A stretch of DNA of 64,000 nt from assembly GCF_008304605.1 (NCBI RefSeq), contig NZ_PIJY01000004.1:62001-126000 (forward strand), given 5' to 3'. Both the position numbers and the translations under genes were made by a program. The first letter of the stretch is position 1, and every line of letters starts with the position of its first letter. Shown here piece after piece: positions 17,039-26,109 of this stretch. Source of the DNA: Oceanobacillus polygoni. GTDB taxonomy: Bacteria > Bacillota > Bacilli > Bacillales > Amphibacillaceae. The notes beneath the pieces were generated by a model. That model searched no databases, was not told the DNA's origin, and saw only the letters and a program-made list of their open reading frames with translations.

Positions 17039-18340
17039 CTAGTCAATTTTATCCCATGATAATAGATTTTCTAAAATTAATGCAAGCGTAATCCCAACGA
17101 TTAAGCCATTACTTAATAATGGACGAATGATTTCTGGTAATGAATTAAAATAATACGCTGGCATTGTCATGATAATAATACCTACAAATAATGGAATTGC
17201 CGAACGATACACATTTCTTGTATTCCACTTAACAATTCTAAAGAAGTTCCTAGATGAAATGACAATCTGTAAGTAAGATACAAATAATACAGCACTACCA
17301 ATACTTAATGGAAGCGTCGAGAAGAATGCTCCAATCGCAGGAATAATCCCCATCATGAAGAACATAAACCCGCCAAGTATAAATGGCATCCTTTTAATAA
17401 TACCAGTTTGGTTTAGAAAACCAATCGATGACACGTATGGCGAATAGGGAACAAGCCCAAACATACCAGCAAACCCTGTCACAAATCCTGTGATTGTAAA
17501 CGAATTACGGTACTGTTTGTTCGTTGCTTCTTTTCCATACATACTGTCAGTTCCTTTAAGTGCACCAAATGTATTAGCCGTATTTAATAAACCGGTTAGA
17601 ACAACCGTTAAAATAATACCAATATCCCAAGCTGGTCCTCCAAACGGAAATAACTCGAATTGGAATGCTTTTGCTTGACCACCTGCTACAGATTCTGTCT
17701 TGAAAATAAGTGCGTATGCAATCCAACCGACAATTATTCCAATCAGTAATCCATACTTTCGAACTTCTGTCGAACCCTTAATACTAATAATAATGACGAG
17801 TAGTGCAATTACAATGGATAGTACGGAAATAGCCGGATCAATATAAACTTCTCCCTCGACATTTCCAAAAGGAATACCTAACATTCCTTTCAAAAATATT
17901 CCAACCAATTGACATGCAAATAGAAACATAAATACACCCATCACACCTGGGTTAAAAAGCTTGGCAAGTATTGGACCAACTCCAGTTATACCAATCAAAA
18001 TTGTTAGAATACCGGAAATAATAATACCTACCGTTAAACTACCACCAAGTACATCTAATGGCATTCCTTGCGCTACAGCTGTATTAACAAGTGTAAGGAT
18101 AACTCCCCACCATAAACCTGATTGTCCCTCCATAATTGCACGATGGTGACCAAGCAATGCTTGAATAATACAGGCAAGCCCTGTCACAATAAATGATAAT
18201 TGGAGCATCGAAACAATTGTTTCTTGTGACAGTTCAAATGCTGCTCCGACTGTAATTGGAATCACAACGATATTTGTAAAAATAAAAAAGAGCCATTGTA
18301 AGCCCGATATCCAGTTACTAGATTTTAGTAACTCTTTCAT
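17039..18340 (-). CDS. ybbY: Putative purine permease of the NCS2/YbbY group
   Basis: Predicted nucleobase transporter of the xanthine/uracil permease superfamily, 433 residues with about 12-14 membrane helices. The LLNTANTFGALKG and FVTGFAGMFGLVPYSPYV blocks correspond to the substrate-binding helices 8 and 10 of NCS2 transporters, with the usual Gln/Glu replaced by Thr/Asn-type residues as in the E. coli ybbY product. In E. coli, ybbY sits between allB and glxK in the allantoin cluster, which matches this setting. Substrate is inferred to be a purine or allantoin-related compound. AGGTTGG precedes the ATG. Confidence 0.8.
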   Translation of the reverse strand: MKELLKSSNWISGLQWLFFIFTNIVVIPITVGAAFELSQETIVSMLQLSFIVTGLACIIQALLGHHRAIMEGQSGLWWGVILTLVNTAVAQGMPLDVLGGSLTVGIIISGILTILIGITGVGPILAKLFNPGVMGVFMFLFACQLVGIFLKGMLGIPFGNVEGEVYIDPAISVLSIVIALLVIIISIKGSTEVRKYGLLIGIIVGWIAYALIFKTESVAGGQAKAFQFELFPFGGPAWDIGIILTVVLTGLLNTANTFGALKGTDSMYGKEATNKQYRNSFTITGFVTGFAGMFGLVPYSPYVSSIGFLNQTGIIKRMPFILGGFMFFMMGIIPAIGAFFSTLPLSIGSAVLFVSYLQIVISSRNFFRIVKWNTRNVYRSAIPLFVGIIIMTMPAYYFNSLPEIIRPLLSNGLIVGITLALILENLLSWDKID

Positions 18341-18433
18341 ATTAACACCAACCTATAATAATATTTACATATGGCCATTCCATATGTTCTTTCAAGCATG
18401 TTACCCCTCATCAAAAACCTAATGGCATGTTAG

Positions 18434-19381
18434 TCAACGAATTCCTATTTTCATGCCCAGTAAAACGCCAATTATTGTGTCTGTTCCAGATGTATGTCCA
18501 ATTGCCCTCATTTCCTCTAATACAGTTGATAAATCCGACTCTTGTTCTGTAAGAAGAGCTGAACAAAACTGGATTAAATGGGAATGGTATTCATGCTGTG
18601 CTGCATAATAGAGGTATTCATAACCTACTTGTGTTGTACGTTGCAACCCATATTGCATCACGTAATCTTTAAGCTGTATATGGAAGTGATTCGATGTTCC
18701 ATGCAATATCGAAAGACTTGCACACATCCCAGTAAGAAGATCATCACCACTTGGGGTAAGACCTAATCCCCTACCGATCCAATAATCAAAGACTTCTTGC
18801 ACATCCACACCTTGACGATTTGTCACAACACGCTCCAACTCATCGAACTTATGAAACAGCGATTGATTTGCGTCTGTAAATTTCTTTGATAAAAGATAGT
18901 CAATAATAAATTCCTTTTCTTCAGCTGTCTGAGCTAACCCAGTTTGCCAAGTTTCATGACGTAATTTGGAGGTTACCCATTCTAGATTACGCTGAATGTT
19001 TGTAGCATTAAACGATTGTTCAGAAAGCATATGATTTGTTCGTATCGCCTGATTTAATGAGAGTAAATATTTATTTCCAATAATTAACTGCTGGTTATAT
19101 GCATCCCATTGAACGGATTGATTTCCATTGATTTGCTTTGTCAGCAGCTGAGCGTTCATGTGCTCCATTCCGATCCCAAATGGGGCTACACCATTTTCTA
19201 CGGAACCAATATGAATCATTCTTTCTCCAAAAATCAAATTAAAGCTGTTATTAAAAATACTGTGAACGGTGCCATTTGAATGTACCTTAAATATATCGAA
19301 AACGATCTTACTTCCAGCGTTCGCTTCCCACCTAATTAACGAATTCCCATTACGACTGGCTTTCTTATTGAAATCGTTCAT
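18434..19381 (-). CDS. allH: DUF2877 protein, AllH subunit of oxamate carbamoyltransferase
   Basis: Homologue of E. coli YlbF/AllH, reported with FdrA/AllF and YlbE/AllG to make up oxamate carbamoyltransferase, the final carbon-nitrogen step of the anaerobic allantoin pathway. 315 residues. The GRGLGLTPSGDDLLTG block (about 205-220) is the hallmark of DUF2877, and the C-terminal HTSGTDTIIGVLLG block is also conserved. The start at 19381 has GAGG nine bases upstream; a GTG eight codons earlier lacks a site. Here it lies about 15 kb from allF and allG, with allC, the allB pair and the allD pair between, instead of directly beside them. Confidence 0.82.
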   Translation of the reverse strand: MNDFNKKASRNGNSLIRWEANAGSKIVFDIFKVHSNGTVHSIFNNSFNLIFGERMIHIGSVENGVAPFGIGMEHMNAQLLTKQINGNQSVQWDAYNQQLIIGNKYLLSLNQAIRTNHMLSEQSFNATNIQRNLEWVTSKLRHETWQTGLAQTAEEKEFIIDYLLSKKFTDANQSLFHKFDELERVVTNRQGVDVQEVFDYWIGRGLGLTPSGDDLLTGMCASLSILHGTSNHFHIQLKDYVMQYGLQRTTQVGYEYLYYAAQHEYHSHLIQFCSALLTEQESDLSTVLEEMRAIGHTSGTDTIIGVLLGMKIGIR

Positions 19382-19499
19382 GAATGAATACCTCAAATCC
19401 CTCACTAAATTATCCGTAATTTACTCCTACCTATCTATTTTACACAAAGTAATTAAAAATATCATTGTTTAAAATGACTAAAAGCCTTCTGCTTTTTTA

Positions 19500-19528
19500 T
19501 TTACTTTAACCCTAAATCAGTATATAAT
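19500..19528 (+). promoter_or_regulatory. Sigma-A promoter of pucR
   Basis: TTTACT and TATAAT hexamers with a 17-base spacer, about 65 bases before the GTG start of pucR. Confidence 0.7.
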
Positions 19529-19593
19529 TACATTGTATTTCCCTTCATGGATACAGCACGAAATAGAACAAAAACACAAGGGATGGTCATAGA

Positions 19594-21240
19594 GTGAAAA
19601 CATTAAATAACTTATTTATATTAGATGCAATGAAAGATTGTACAGTTATAGCTGGGCATCGAGGCTTGACAAGAAATGTACAATTTGTAAATATCTCTGA
19701 TACTCCTGACGTTATTCAGTATTTAGATAATAACCATTTGTTACTTACTACAGGTTACGCCTTTAAAGACGACGCGCAAGAGCTCTGCAATTTGATTAGA
19801 CAAATGCATAACTTAAATTGTACAGGTATCGTTATCAAAATCAATCGTTTCTTAAAAGAGCTACCGGAAGAGGTTAAACTCCTTGCTAATGAATTAGCAT
19901 TTCCTATCATCGACCTTCCAACAAACCTTACTTTAGGTGAATTATCCCGTCACATATTGAATTACTTAAATGATGATAAAGCGGAACAACTTTATTATGC
20001 ATTGCATGTCCAGAAAGAGTTTTCCGATATGATGATCAAGGAATATAGTTTAAATTCCCTTGTTGAACAATTAGGTCATTTCCTAAATCGTCCTGCCATG
20101 TTATTAAATCACAGAGGTGAAAAAATTGCTCAAAGCCATGATTTCCGAAAGGACTCTATGCAGATCTTGGAGCTGGAAATGATCCATGCGATCAAAAACG
20201 ATTTGCCACTTGGACGACAGGGTGGTACATTTACAATCCCATCAAGTGAAGGTCTATCAATTGCTACCTTTCCTGTGCAAACAAAGAGGCAGCACAATAG
20301 TATGCTTGTCATGGTGGATGCATCTACTTTGCCATATCCTTCATCACAAATGGCAATTGAGCAAGCTGGGAATGTCATTTCGTTTACGATTATAAAAGAA
20401 CAAGCAATTGAGGAAAATACACGATTGTTGAAAAATAACTTTTTTGCAGATTTAATCGAAAGGCGGATACATTCTAACGAAGAAATTTTGAGCCGCACAC
20501 ACTACTACGGCCTCGATGATAAACTGGATACGATTTGTATCATCTGTACAATAGATCCAGAAGGCGATAACTATGATGCGCTGCAATTATATGAAAAAAG
20601 AATCGCTGAGCTTCATAATAGCATCTATGATCAATTAGAAGATGAAATTGTAAATAATGATATGGATGCCATTTTATTTACGAAGGAAAAATACTTCGTC
20701 ATGCTATTACAATTCTCTAATTATAATGAGACTGAAATCGAACGAGTAACCGAATTTGTTGAAAGTGCGCAAAGGAATTTACAGGATGGAGATATCACAA
20801 TTTCATTCGGCATCAGCAATTTAGTTCAATCGCCTATTGATATTCCAAATGCCTACTATGAAGCAGTTGATGCGATCATGAATGGCTACGATTTAAATAA
20901 GTTTGGCTTTATTAATTTTTATCGAACAAGAGAAATTGATGAATTGTTAACAACTTTGCCTCGAAAAGACTTAAAGGCTTTATATGAAAACACATTAAAA
21001 ACACTTGCATATCCAAATACGAAAGAGGAAATTGATTTAGTAAAAACAATGGAAACCTATTTGGACTGCCAATGTGAGATATCTGAAACATCAAGAAGAT
21101 TATATGTTCATCGAAATACAGTAAAGTACCGAATTGAAAAAATGGAACAATTGCTTAACTGCTCATTCCGCGACCCTACTGATTCACTTCGAATTCGTGT
21201 CGCATTATTAATTGGAACGATTTTAGAAAGTGAAGGATAA
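19594..21240 (+). CDS. pucR: PucR family transcriptional regulator of purine catabolism
   Basis: 548 residues with the three-part PucR layout: an N-terminal purine-catabolism (PucR-like) sensor domain (about 5-125, with NHLLLTTGYAF), a GGDEF-related CdaR middle domain (about 270-400), and a C-terminal helix-turn-helix (about 490-535) reading CEISETSRRLYVHRNTVKYRI, the HTH_30 pattern. In B. subtilis PucR activates purine-degradation genes, responding to allantoin, allantoate and ureidoglycolate. It is the only regulator in the cluster and is transcribed opposite to it, so it is the prime candidate to control the flanking minus-strand genes. GTG start with AAGGGATGG upstream. Confidence 0.9.
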   Translation: MKTLNNLFILDAMKDCTVIAGHRGLTRNVQFVNISDTPDVIQYLDNNHLLLTTGYAFKDDAQELCNLIRQMHNLNCTGIVIKINRFLKELPEEVKLLANELAFPIIDLPTNLTLGELSRHILNYLNDDKAEQLYYALHVQKEFSDMMIKEYSLNSLVEQLGHFLNRPAMLLNHRGEKIAQSHDFRKDSMQILELEMIHAIKNDLPLGRQGGTFTIPSSEGLSIATFPVQTKRQHNSMLVMVDASTLPYPSSQMAIEQAGNVISFTIIKEQAIEENTRLLKNNFFADLIERRIHSNEEILSRTHYYGLDDKLDTICIICTIDPEGDNYDALQLYEKRIAELHNSIYDQLEDEIVNNDMDAILFTKEKYFVMLLQFSNYNETEIERVTEFVESAQRNLQDGDITISFGISNLVQSPIDIPNAYYEAVDAIMNGYDLNKFGFINFYRTREIDELLTTLPRKDLKALYENTLKTLAYPNTKEEIDLVKTMETYLDCQCEISETSRRLYVHRNTVKYRIEKMEQLLNCSFRDPTDSLRIRVALLIGTILESEG

Positions 21241-21241
21241 G

Positions 21242-21285
21242 AAAAAGCAAGTGGGAATGAAGTTGTCTTCCCGCTTGCTTTTTTT
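21242..21285 (+). terminator. Intrinsic terminator after pucR
   Basis: AAAGCAAGTGGGAA/TTCCCGCTTGCTTT stem followed by Ts. It can also serve the convergent allC gene. Confidence 0.88.
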
Positions 21286-21294
21286 CATCTAAAC

Positions 21295-22527
21295 TTACTC
21301 TTTATAAGCTAATTCGTAAAGTGCACCCATCAGTGCTTTTACACCTTCAGCTAAGTCTGCTGGCTCCGTATATTCAGCTGGGTTGTGACTGATTCCATCA
21401 CGACTCGGAACAAAAATCATTGCAGTTGGAATCTTCGGTGCAAATATTTGTGAATCATGACCTGCACCACTATGCATTAATTTATAGTTTAAACCATTCT
21501 CATCACATTGCTTAATCATAAGATCAACAATATTCTTATCCATTGGTACTGGATCTTCATCCATCCACATATCAATCGTTAATCCTACTTGATGCTCTTT
21601 TGCTAAACGGTTTAGGATTTCATTCACTTCTTCTGTAAATTGAACTAAAGCATCTTTCTCCGTATGACGAATATCTAATGTAAATAAAGTATTCCCTGGA
21701 ACTACATTGACAACGTTAGGTGTTACGTCAATTTTACCAACAGTTGCCACTAATGGATCCCCATGCTTTCTTGCAGCAGTAATAATTTCGGATACCATTT
21801 GGCTCGTCGCGAAAACTGTATCTTTACGGTAGCCCATTGGTGTTGTACCTGCATGGTTTGCTTGGCCGCTGATTTCTATATTGAATCGGCGCTGACCAAC
21901 AATACTATGAACGACGCCAACTGACTTTTCTTCAGCTTCCAAGACATTACCCTGCTCATTATGAATCTCAACAAACGCTTTTAAATCTTCACGCATTCCT
22001 TTTGTATCGTCTCTGAAATCAAATCCAGCATTGCGCATTGCCTCGACAAATGGAACACCATCAAAATCAGTAATATCTTTTACATCGTCGTTTTTAGCAA
22101 TTCCGACAATATTTTTTGATCCCCAGAAAGAGTATGGGAAACGGCTACCTTCTTCTTCTGCCATTGATACAACTTCAATGTTTCGTAAAGGCTGTCCATA
22201 TTTTGCTTTTAAATGTTTGATTGCAATGAAAGCTGCTACGATACCAAACTGTCCATCGTAATATCCGCCGTTCCCAACAGTGTCTACGTGAGAGCCTGAT
22301 AGGATTGTTTCGTTTGGATATTTAGACCCTTTTAATGTACCGAATAAATTTCCAATCTCATCAAAATGCACATCTAAGCCTTCATCCAGCATTTCTTTCT
22401 CTAAATATCTCTGTGCATCAATCCATTCCTTTGTGTAAAGAAAGCGTGATACTCCTCCCGCTGGATCTTTACCATGTGATCCGAGCGCTTCTAGCATATC
22501 TGTTAACTCTTTAGCTAAATTAGTCAT
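21295..22527 (-). CDS. allC: Allantoate amidohydrolase (AllC/PucF)
   Basis: Mn-dependent enzyme converting allantoate to (S)-ureidoglycine, CO2 and ammonia. 410 residues, M20 peptidase fold. Metal ligands visible: His80 in SGSHVDTV, Asp91 in GGYYDGQFG, Glu125 or 126 in EEEGSRFPYSFWGSKN, His187 in EIHNEQG and the late His in GISHNPAEY. HAGTTPMGYRKD and HSGAGHDSQIF are typical of allantoate deiminase rather than peptidases. N-carbamoyl amino-acid hydrolases are close relatives, but the gene context favours AllC. Start 22527 is chosen for AAAGGAAA upstream. It is followed upstream on the same strand by the YfcC-type transporter. Confidence 0.9.
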   Translation of the reverse strand: MTNLAKELTDMLEALGSHGKDPAGGVSRFLYTKEWIDAQRYLEKEMLDEGLDVHFDEIGNLFGTLKGSKYPNETILSGSHVDTVGNGGYYDGQFGIVAAFIAIKHLKAKYGQPLRNIEVVSMAEEEGSRFPYSFWGSKNIVGIAKNDDVKDITDFDGVPFVEAMRNAGFDFRDDTKGMREDLKAFVEIHNEQGNVLEAEEKSVGVVHSIVGQRRFNIEISGQANHAGTTPMGYRKDTVFATSQMVSEIITAARKHGDPLVATVGKIDVTPNVVNVVPGNTLFTLDIRHTEKDALVQFTEEVNEILNRLAKEHQVGLTIDMWMDEDPVPMDKNIVDLMIKQCDENGLNYKLMHSGAGHDSQIFAPKIPTAMIFVPSRDGISHNPAEYTEPADLAEGVKALMGALYELAYKE

Positions 22528-22699
22528 ATTACATTTCCTTTCTATCAAACAAAATCTTTATAGGGGTTGTTAAAATAGTTTCTAATATATCTATCCTTAT
22601 TATACCCGTCTACACCTACTGTTTCTATGCCATTTATGATAAAAAAATAATTGATTTTTATCCATAATAAACAATACTTATTGGTAAAGACTTGAAAAG

Positions 22700-22734
22700 A
22701 AAATCCTAAAACTCATTTTTTATTTTAGGATTTC
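22700..22734 (-). terminator. Intrinsic terminator after the YfcC-type transporter
   Basis: AAATCCTAAAAT/GTTTTAGGATTTT stem with T-rich tail on the minus strand, separating yfcC-like from allC transcription. Confidence 0.75.
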
Positions 22735-22750
22735 CTTTTTATATAGTTAT

Positions 22751-24160
22751 TCATCCTGTCCACTGAATCGATTGGGCAATGATTAGTGCAATAATTCCAA
22801 TTCCTGAAAAAATAAAAAATAGCGGTAAGAAGAATTTTATCCATTTTTGCCAAGAAACGCCTGCAATTGCTAAAGCTGCCATAAAGTATCCGGATGTCGG
22901 ATAGAGAATATGAGCAAATCCATCACCAAGCTGGAAGGCGAGAACTGCCGTTTGTCTCGTAACACCGATAATATCAGCTAACGGTCCCATAATCGGCATT
23001 GTCACTAGTGCTTGTCCACTTCCAGACGGAATGATAAAGTTTATCACTAATTGTACAAGATACATTCCAACAGCACCGAAAACGGCAGGGAAATCACCAA
23101 CTACCGACCCTAGACTATAGACGATTGTATCCATAATATGACCATCTTCTAACGCGACCGAAACCCCACGAGCTAATCCCATGATAATTGCTCCCATTAA
23201 CACGTCTCGGAAACCTTCCGTGAATCCTTCTGAAATTTCCGTTGAGTTCAGTCCAGCGATTAAGCCTACAACAATCCCCATGAAGATAAATAGTCCAGCC
23301 ATCTCGACCATAAACCACCCATGATTAAGTACACCATAGACTAAGATTCCCATAAATAAAAGTGCCGCAAGAGAAGCATACTTTTGTTTCGCTGTCATTG
23401 TCCTTACTTCTAATTTATCTTGGTGTTGATATAGCTTTCTTTTCTCTGCATCCTCTTCATAGACATAACTATTTAATGGATTGTCTTTAATTTTTTTAGC
23501 GTAGCGCATAATGAAAAGCGATGCAACTACTACCGTTAATACAAAAATAGTTACGCGAAAGCCTATTCCTGAAAACAATGGAACACCGACAATTTGTTGT
23601 GATAACCCTACGTTTACTGGATTGAGTACACCTGCAGTAAAACCGACTACTGACCCAATTAAAGCAACAGCTGCCGCAACAATGGAGTCATATCCTAACG
23701 CAATCATCAGTGGTAAGATGACAGGAATATATACAAGTGTTAATTCTGGTGTACCAATTAATGTAGCAACGAATGCAAAAACAGTTGTAAGCACCGGAAT
23801 GATTAAAATACTTTTATTAGCAAAACGATTTGCTAAGCGATCGACTACTATTTCAATGATGCCTGTTTTTTTCAGCACCATGAACATTCCACCAATCATA
23901 AATGTGAAAAATATAATTTCACCAGCTTCAATTAGTCCTCTTGGAATAATTGTCAAGAAGTCAACAAACCCTACAGGCGAAGATGCAATTTGTGTAAAAG
24001 ATTCGGGATCCACCGTTTCCCTTCCATCTGGCCCCGGTACCCGATCGAATTCACCTGCCGGTACAATATAGGTAGCGACTGCAGCGAGTGCACTAAAAAT
24101 GAATAAGATTACATAAATATGAGGCAATTGAAATTTTTTCTTTTTCTCTGTTTTCTCCAT
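22751..24160 (-). CDS. YfcC family membrane transporter (C4-dicarboxylate carrier superfamily)
   Basis: 469 residues, about 12 membrane helices, with the YfcC hallmarks: IVPAGEFDR after the first helix, INFIIPSGSGQALVTMPIM, and FQLGDGFAHILYPTSG in the C-terminal half (the two re-entrant loop regions). The superfamily moves carboxylates, dipeptides or amino acids. Placement next to allC and among allantoin genes suggests allantoate, ureidoglycolate, oxamate or a related acid. A second YfcC gene at 58480 also lies next to an M20-type hydrolase. Start 24160 has AAGGATGGG upstream; a 16-codon extension is unlikely. The transcript appears to be its own unit. Confidence 0.85.
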   Translation of the reverse strand: MEKTEKKKKFQLPHIYVILFIFSALAAVATYIVPAGEFDRVPGPDGRETVDPESFTQIASSPVGFVDFLTIIPRGLIEAGEIIFFTFMIGGMFMVLKKTGIIEIVVDRLANRFANKSILIIPVLTTVFAFVATLIGTPELTLVYIPVILPLMIALGYDSIVAAAVALIGSVVGFTAGVLNPVNVGLSQQIVGVPLFSGIGFRVTIFVLTVVVASLFIMRYAKKIKDNPLNSYVYEEDAEKRKLYQHQDKLEVRTMTAKQKYASLAALLFMGILVYGVLNHGWFMVEMAGLFIFMGIVVGLIAGLNSTEISEGFTEGFRDVLMGAIIMGLARGVSVALEDGHIMDTIVYSLGSVVGDFPAVFGAVGMYLVQLVINFIIPSGSGQALVTMPIMGPLADIIGVTRQTAVLAFQLGDGFAHILYPTSGYFMAALAIAGVSWQKWIKFFLPLFFIFSGIGIIALIIAQSIQWTG

Positions 24161-24651
24161 TCTTGTCCCATCCTTTATTATTAACTTGTACAGAAACAAG
24201 TGAAACAACTGACATGCATTTATGTAAAATACCCCTTATTGCTCACACTGCCATGTGAACAATTTAGAAATCCTCTAACTATATGCTATGTTGTATCCGC
24301 TCCCAACTCTGTACTGCATTTCATTGTAAAATTAATTGAATTCCATGTAAATGTCGATTACAACTAAATTTATTAAGTATATTGTTCATAGTGACCAACT
24401 TATATTCCTCTTTTATATACTCTAAATAGCTAATTGTTCAATTTGTACTGCGAATGAGGAGGTTTTGATAGTGTAATTTACGATTTATCCAATAAGTCAA
24501 GGGATCAAGCTCTTATTAAACTCAGCTATTTTCTATGCAAATAGAACAATAGCCTTTTTTTACCTCTATATATTACTGTGATTTATTCCTCTTTATTTTA
24601 AACATAATATGCTGCCAGGGTGAAATAGCTTTTGAAATATGCAATTTATAC
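24161..24651. other. Non-coding gap upstream of the YfcC gene
   Basis: AT-rich interval of about 490 bases without a supported gene. TTGTTCA occurs near 24380 and 24434 on the plus strand and TTGTTCAC on the minus strand near 24255, recalling the half-sites seen upstream of pucI, but the match is partial. The promoter of the minus-strand transporter should lie here. Confidence 0.4.
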
Positions 24652-24687
24652 AAAAAAGGTGTCCCTCATAGGAGGAAACACCCTTTT
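24652..24687 (-). terminator. Intrinsic terminator after allB (copy 1)
   Basis: AAAGGGTGTTTCCTCC/GAGGGACACCTTTT stem with TTTTTT tail on the minus strand. Confidence 0.85.
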
Positions 24688-24701
24688 CAATTCGAATCAG
24701 A

Positions 24702-26060
24702 TTAGTTATTCACAGTCATCAGCTTACCAATTGGTTCGCCTACAATGCCTTGTTCTAAATCATAAACAACATTTCCGCGTACAATTGTTTTCGTTACACG
24801 GCAATCAATTTTTCTACCTTCATAAGCACTATGCTTATTTTTATAATAAAGGTCTTCCCTGTTTAATGTATAAGAGCTATTCGGATCAACTAGAATAATA
24901 TCTGCATCCTTTGAAACAGCAATTTCACCTTTATTTGGTAAGTTAAAGCGCTCTGCTGGAGTTGTTGCGATTAAATCTACAAACTTTTGCACGGCTAATC
25001 CGCGTTGTTTTACAGCAAGATCAAACATAATATCTACATTATTTTGTGCGCCACTAATTCCGCCCCACGCATCAAAGATATTTCCTTGTTTTAGGTCTTC
25101 TGTACATGGAGAATGATCGGAAGTTAACCAATCAATATTACCTGCCATCAGTTCATCCCATAATCTTGCTTGGTCTTTCGCTTTTCTCAATGGTGGTTGA
25201 CATTTAGCTCTTGGTCCAATTTCTTCTACATCTTCTGCAGTAAGTGCGAAATAATGTGTACATGATTCAACTGTTACATCTACACCGTCTCTGCGTGCTT
25301 CAAGAATCTTCTGGATTGCTTCTGACGTACTAATGTGCACGAAATGCAGCTTACATCCCGTTTCTTTCGCAAACAATAATGCACGTTGTACTGCTTCAAC
25401 CTCCGTAAAAATTGGACGTGAATCAACATAATCCATTGTTGATGTTCTACCTTCACGCACCATTTCTTCTGCTAGCTTTGCAGTAATGGTTGGGTTTTCA
25501 GCATGAATACATAGAATTTGATCCAATTCCGCTAATTTTTGCATGCCTTTGTATAGTGCATAATCATCAACACTAACAAAGTCTCCAGGTACTTCTGCAG
25601 TTATAGCAGACATAAAGCATTTGAATGCTGGAACACCCTCATCGACTAATTCTTCTAGCTGATCGATGTTCTCTGGAACAAGTCCTCCATAGAATGCGTA
25701 GTCTACGTAGTTCTGGCCTTTAGCAGCTTCTAGCTTCAAATCCAATGTTTCTTTATTGATGGTTGCTGGAATAGCATTAAGTGGCATTTCAACATAACTT
25801 GTCGTTCCACCAGCAGCAAGTGCTTTAGAACCCGTTTCAAAGCCTTCCCACTCTGTTCGGCCAGGTTCACTAATATGCACGTGCGTATCAATCATTCCAG
25901 GCATCACATATTGGCCTTTTGCATCAATTACTTCATTTGCTTGCTCCGTAATTTCCTCTGCAATGCTTGCAATTTTACCGTCTTTTATTCCGATATCTAC
26001 GTTATAGACACCATCGCGAAGTACAACATTTCCGTTTTTAATTACTGCATCAAATCCCAT
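24702..26060 (-). CDS. allB: Allantoinase (copy 1)
   Basis: Opens the allantoin ring to allantoate. 452 residues of the cyclic amidohydrolase superfamily. The binuclear metal site is complete and falls at the same positions as in E. coli AllB: His60 and His62 in DTHVH, carboxylated Lys147 in AFKCFMS, His186, His242 and Asp315 in SDHSP. FKCF is the E. coli-type form of the lysine motif. Lies 49 bases after a second allantoinase gene on the same strand, so both are probably cotranscribed. GAGGGG ribosome binding site. A role on another hydantoin is possible. Confidence 0.92.
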   Translation of the reverse strand: MGFDAVIKNGNVVLRDGVYNVDIGIKDGKIASIAEEITEQANEVIDAKGQYVMPGMIDTHVHISEPGRTEWEGFETGSKALAAGGTTSYVEMPLNAIPATINKETLDLKLEAAKGQNYVDYAFYGGLVPENIDQLEELVDEGVPAFKCFMSAITAEVPGDFVSVDDYALYKGMQKLAELDQILCIHAENPTITAKLAEEMVREGRTSTMDYVDSRPIFTEVEAVQRALLFAKETGCKLHFVHISTSEAIQKILEARRDGVDVTVESCTHYFALTAEDVEEIGPRAKCQPPLRKAKDQARLWDELMAGNIDWLTSDHSPCTEDLKQGNIFDAWGGISGAQNNVDIMFDLAVKQRGLAVQKFVDLIATTPAERFNLPNKGEIAVSKDADIILVDPNSSYTLNREDLYYKNKHSAYEGRKIDCRVTKTIVRGNVVYDLEQGIVGEPIGKLMTVNN

Positions 26061-26109
26061 TTGAATACCCCTCTTCTAACTGAATGTTTATAAAGAATCT
26101 AGAGATTTA

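Noticed and set aside
23511-24071. A 186-residue plus-strand ORF opposite the YfcC gene
   Set aside because: It is the antisense reading of a membrane protein gene (Thr/Ile/Pro-rich composition), which typically leaves long open antisense frames.
24457-24476. A strong AGGAGG site followed by TTG ATA GTG TAA
   Set aside because: The only possible coding frame ends after three codons, so no gene is supported. It may be a remnant.
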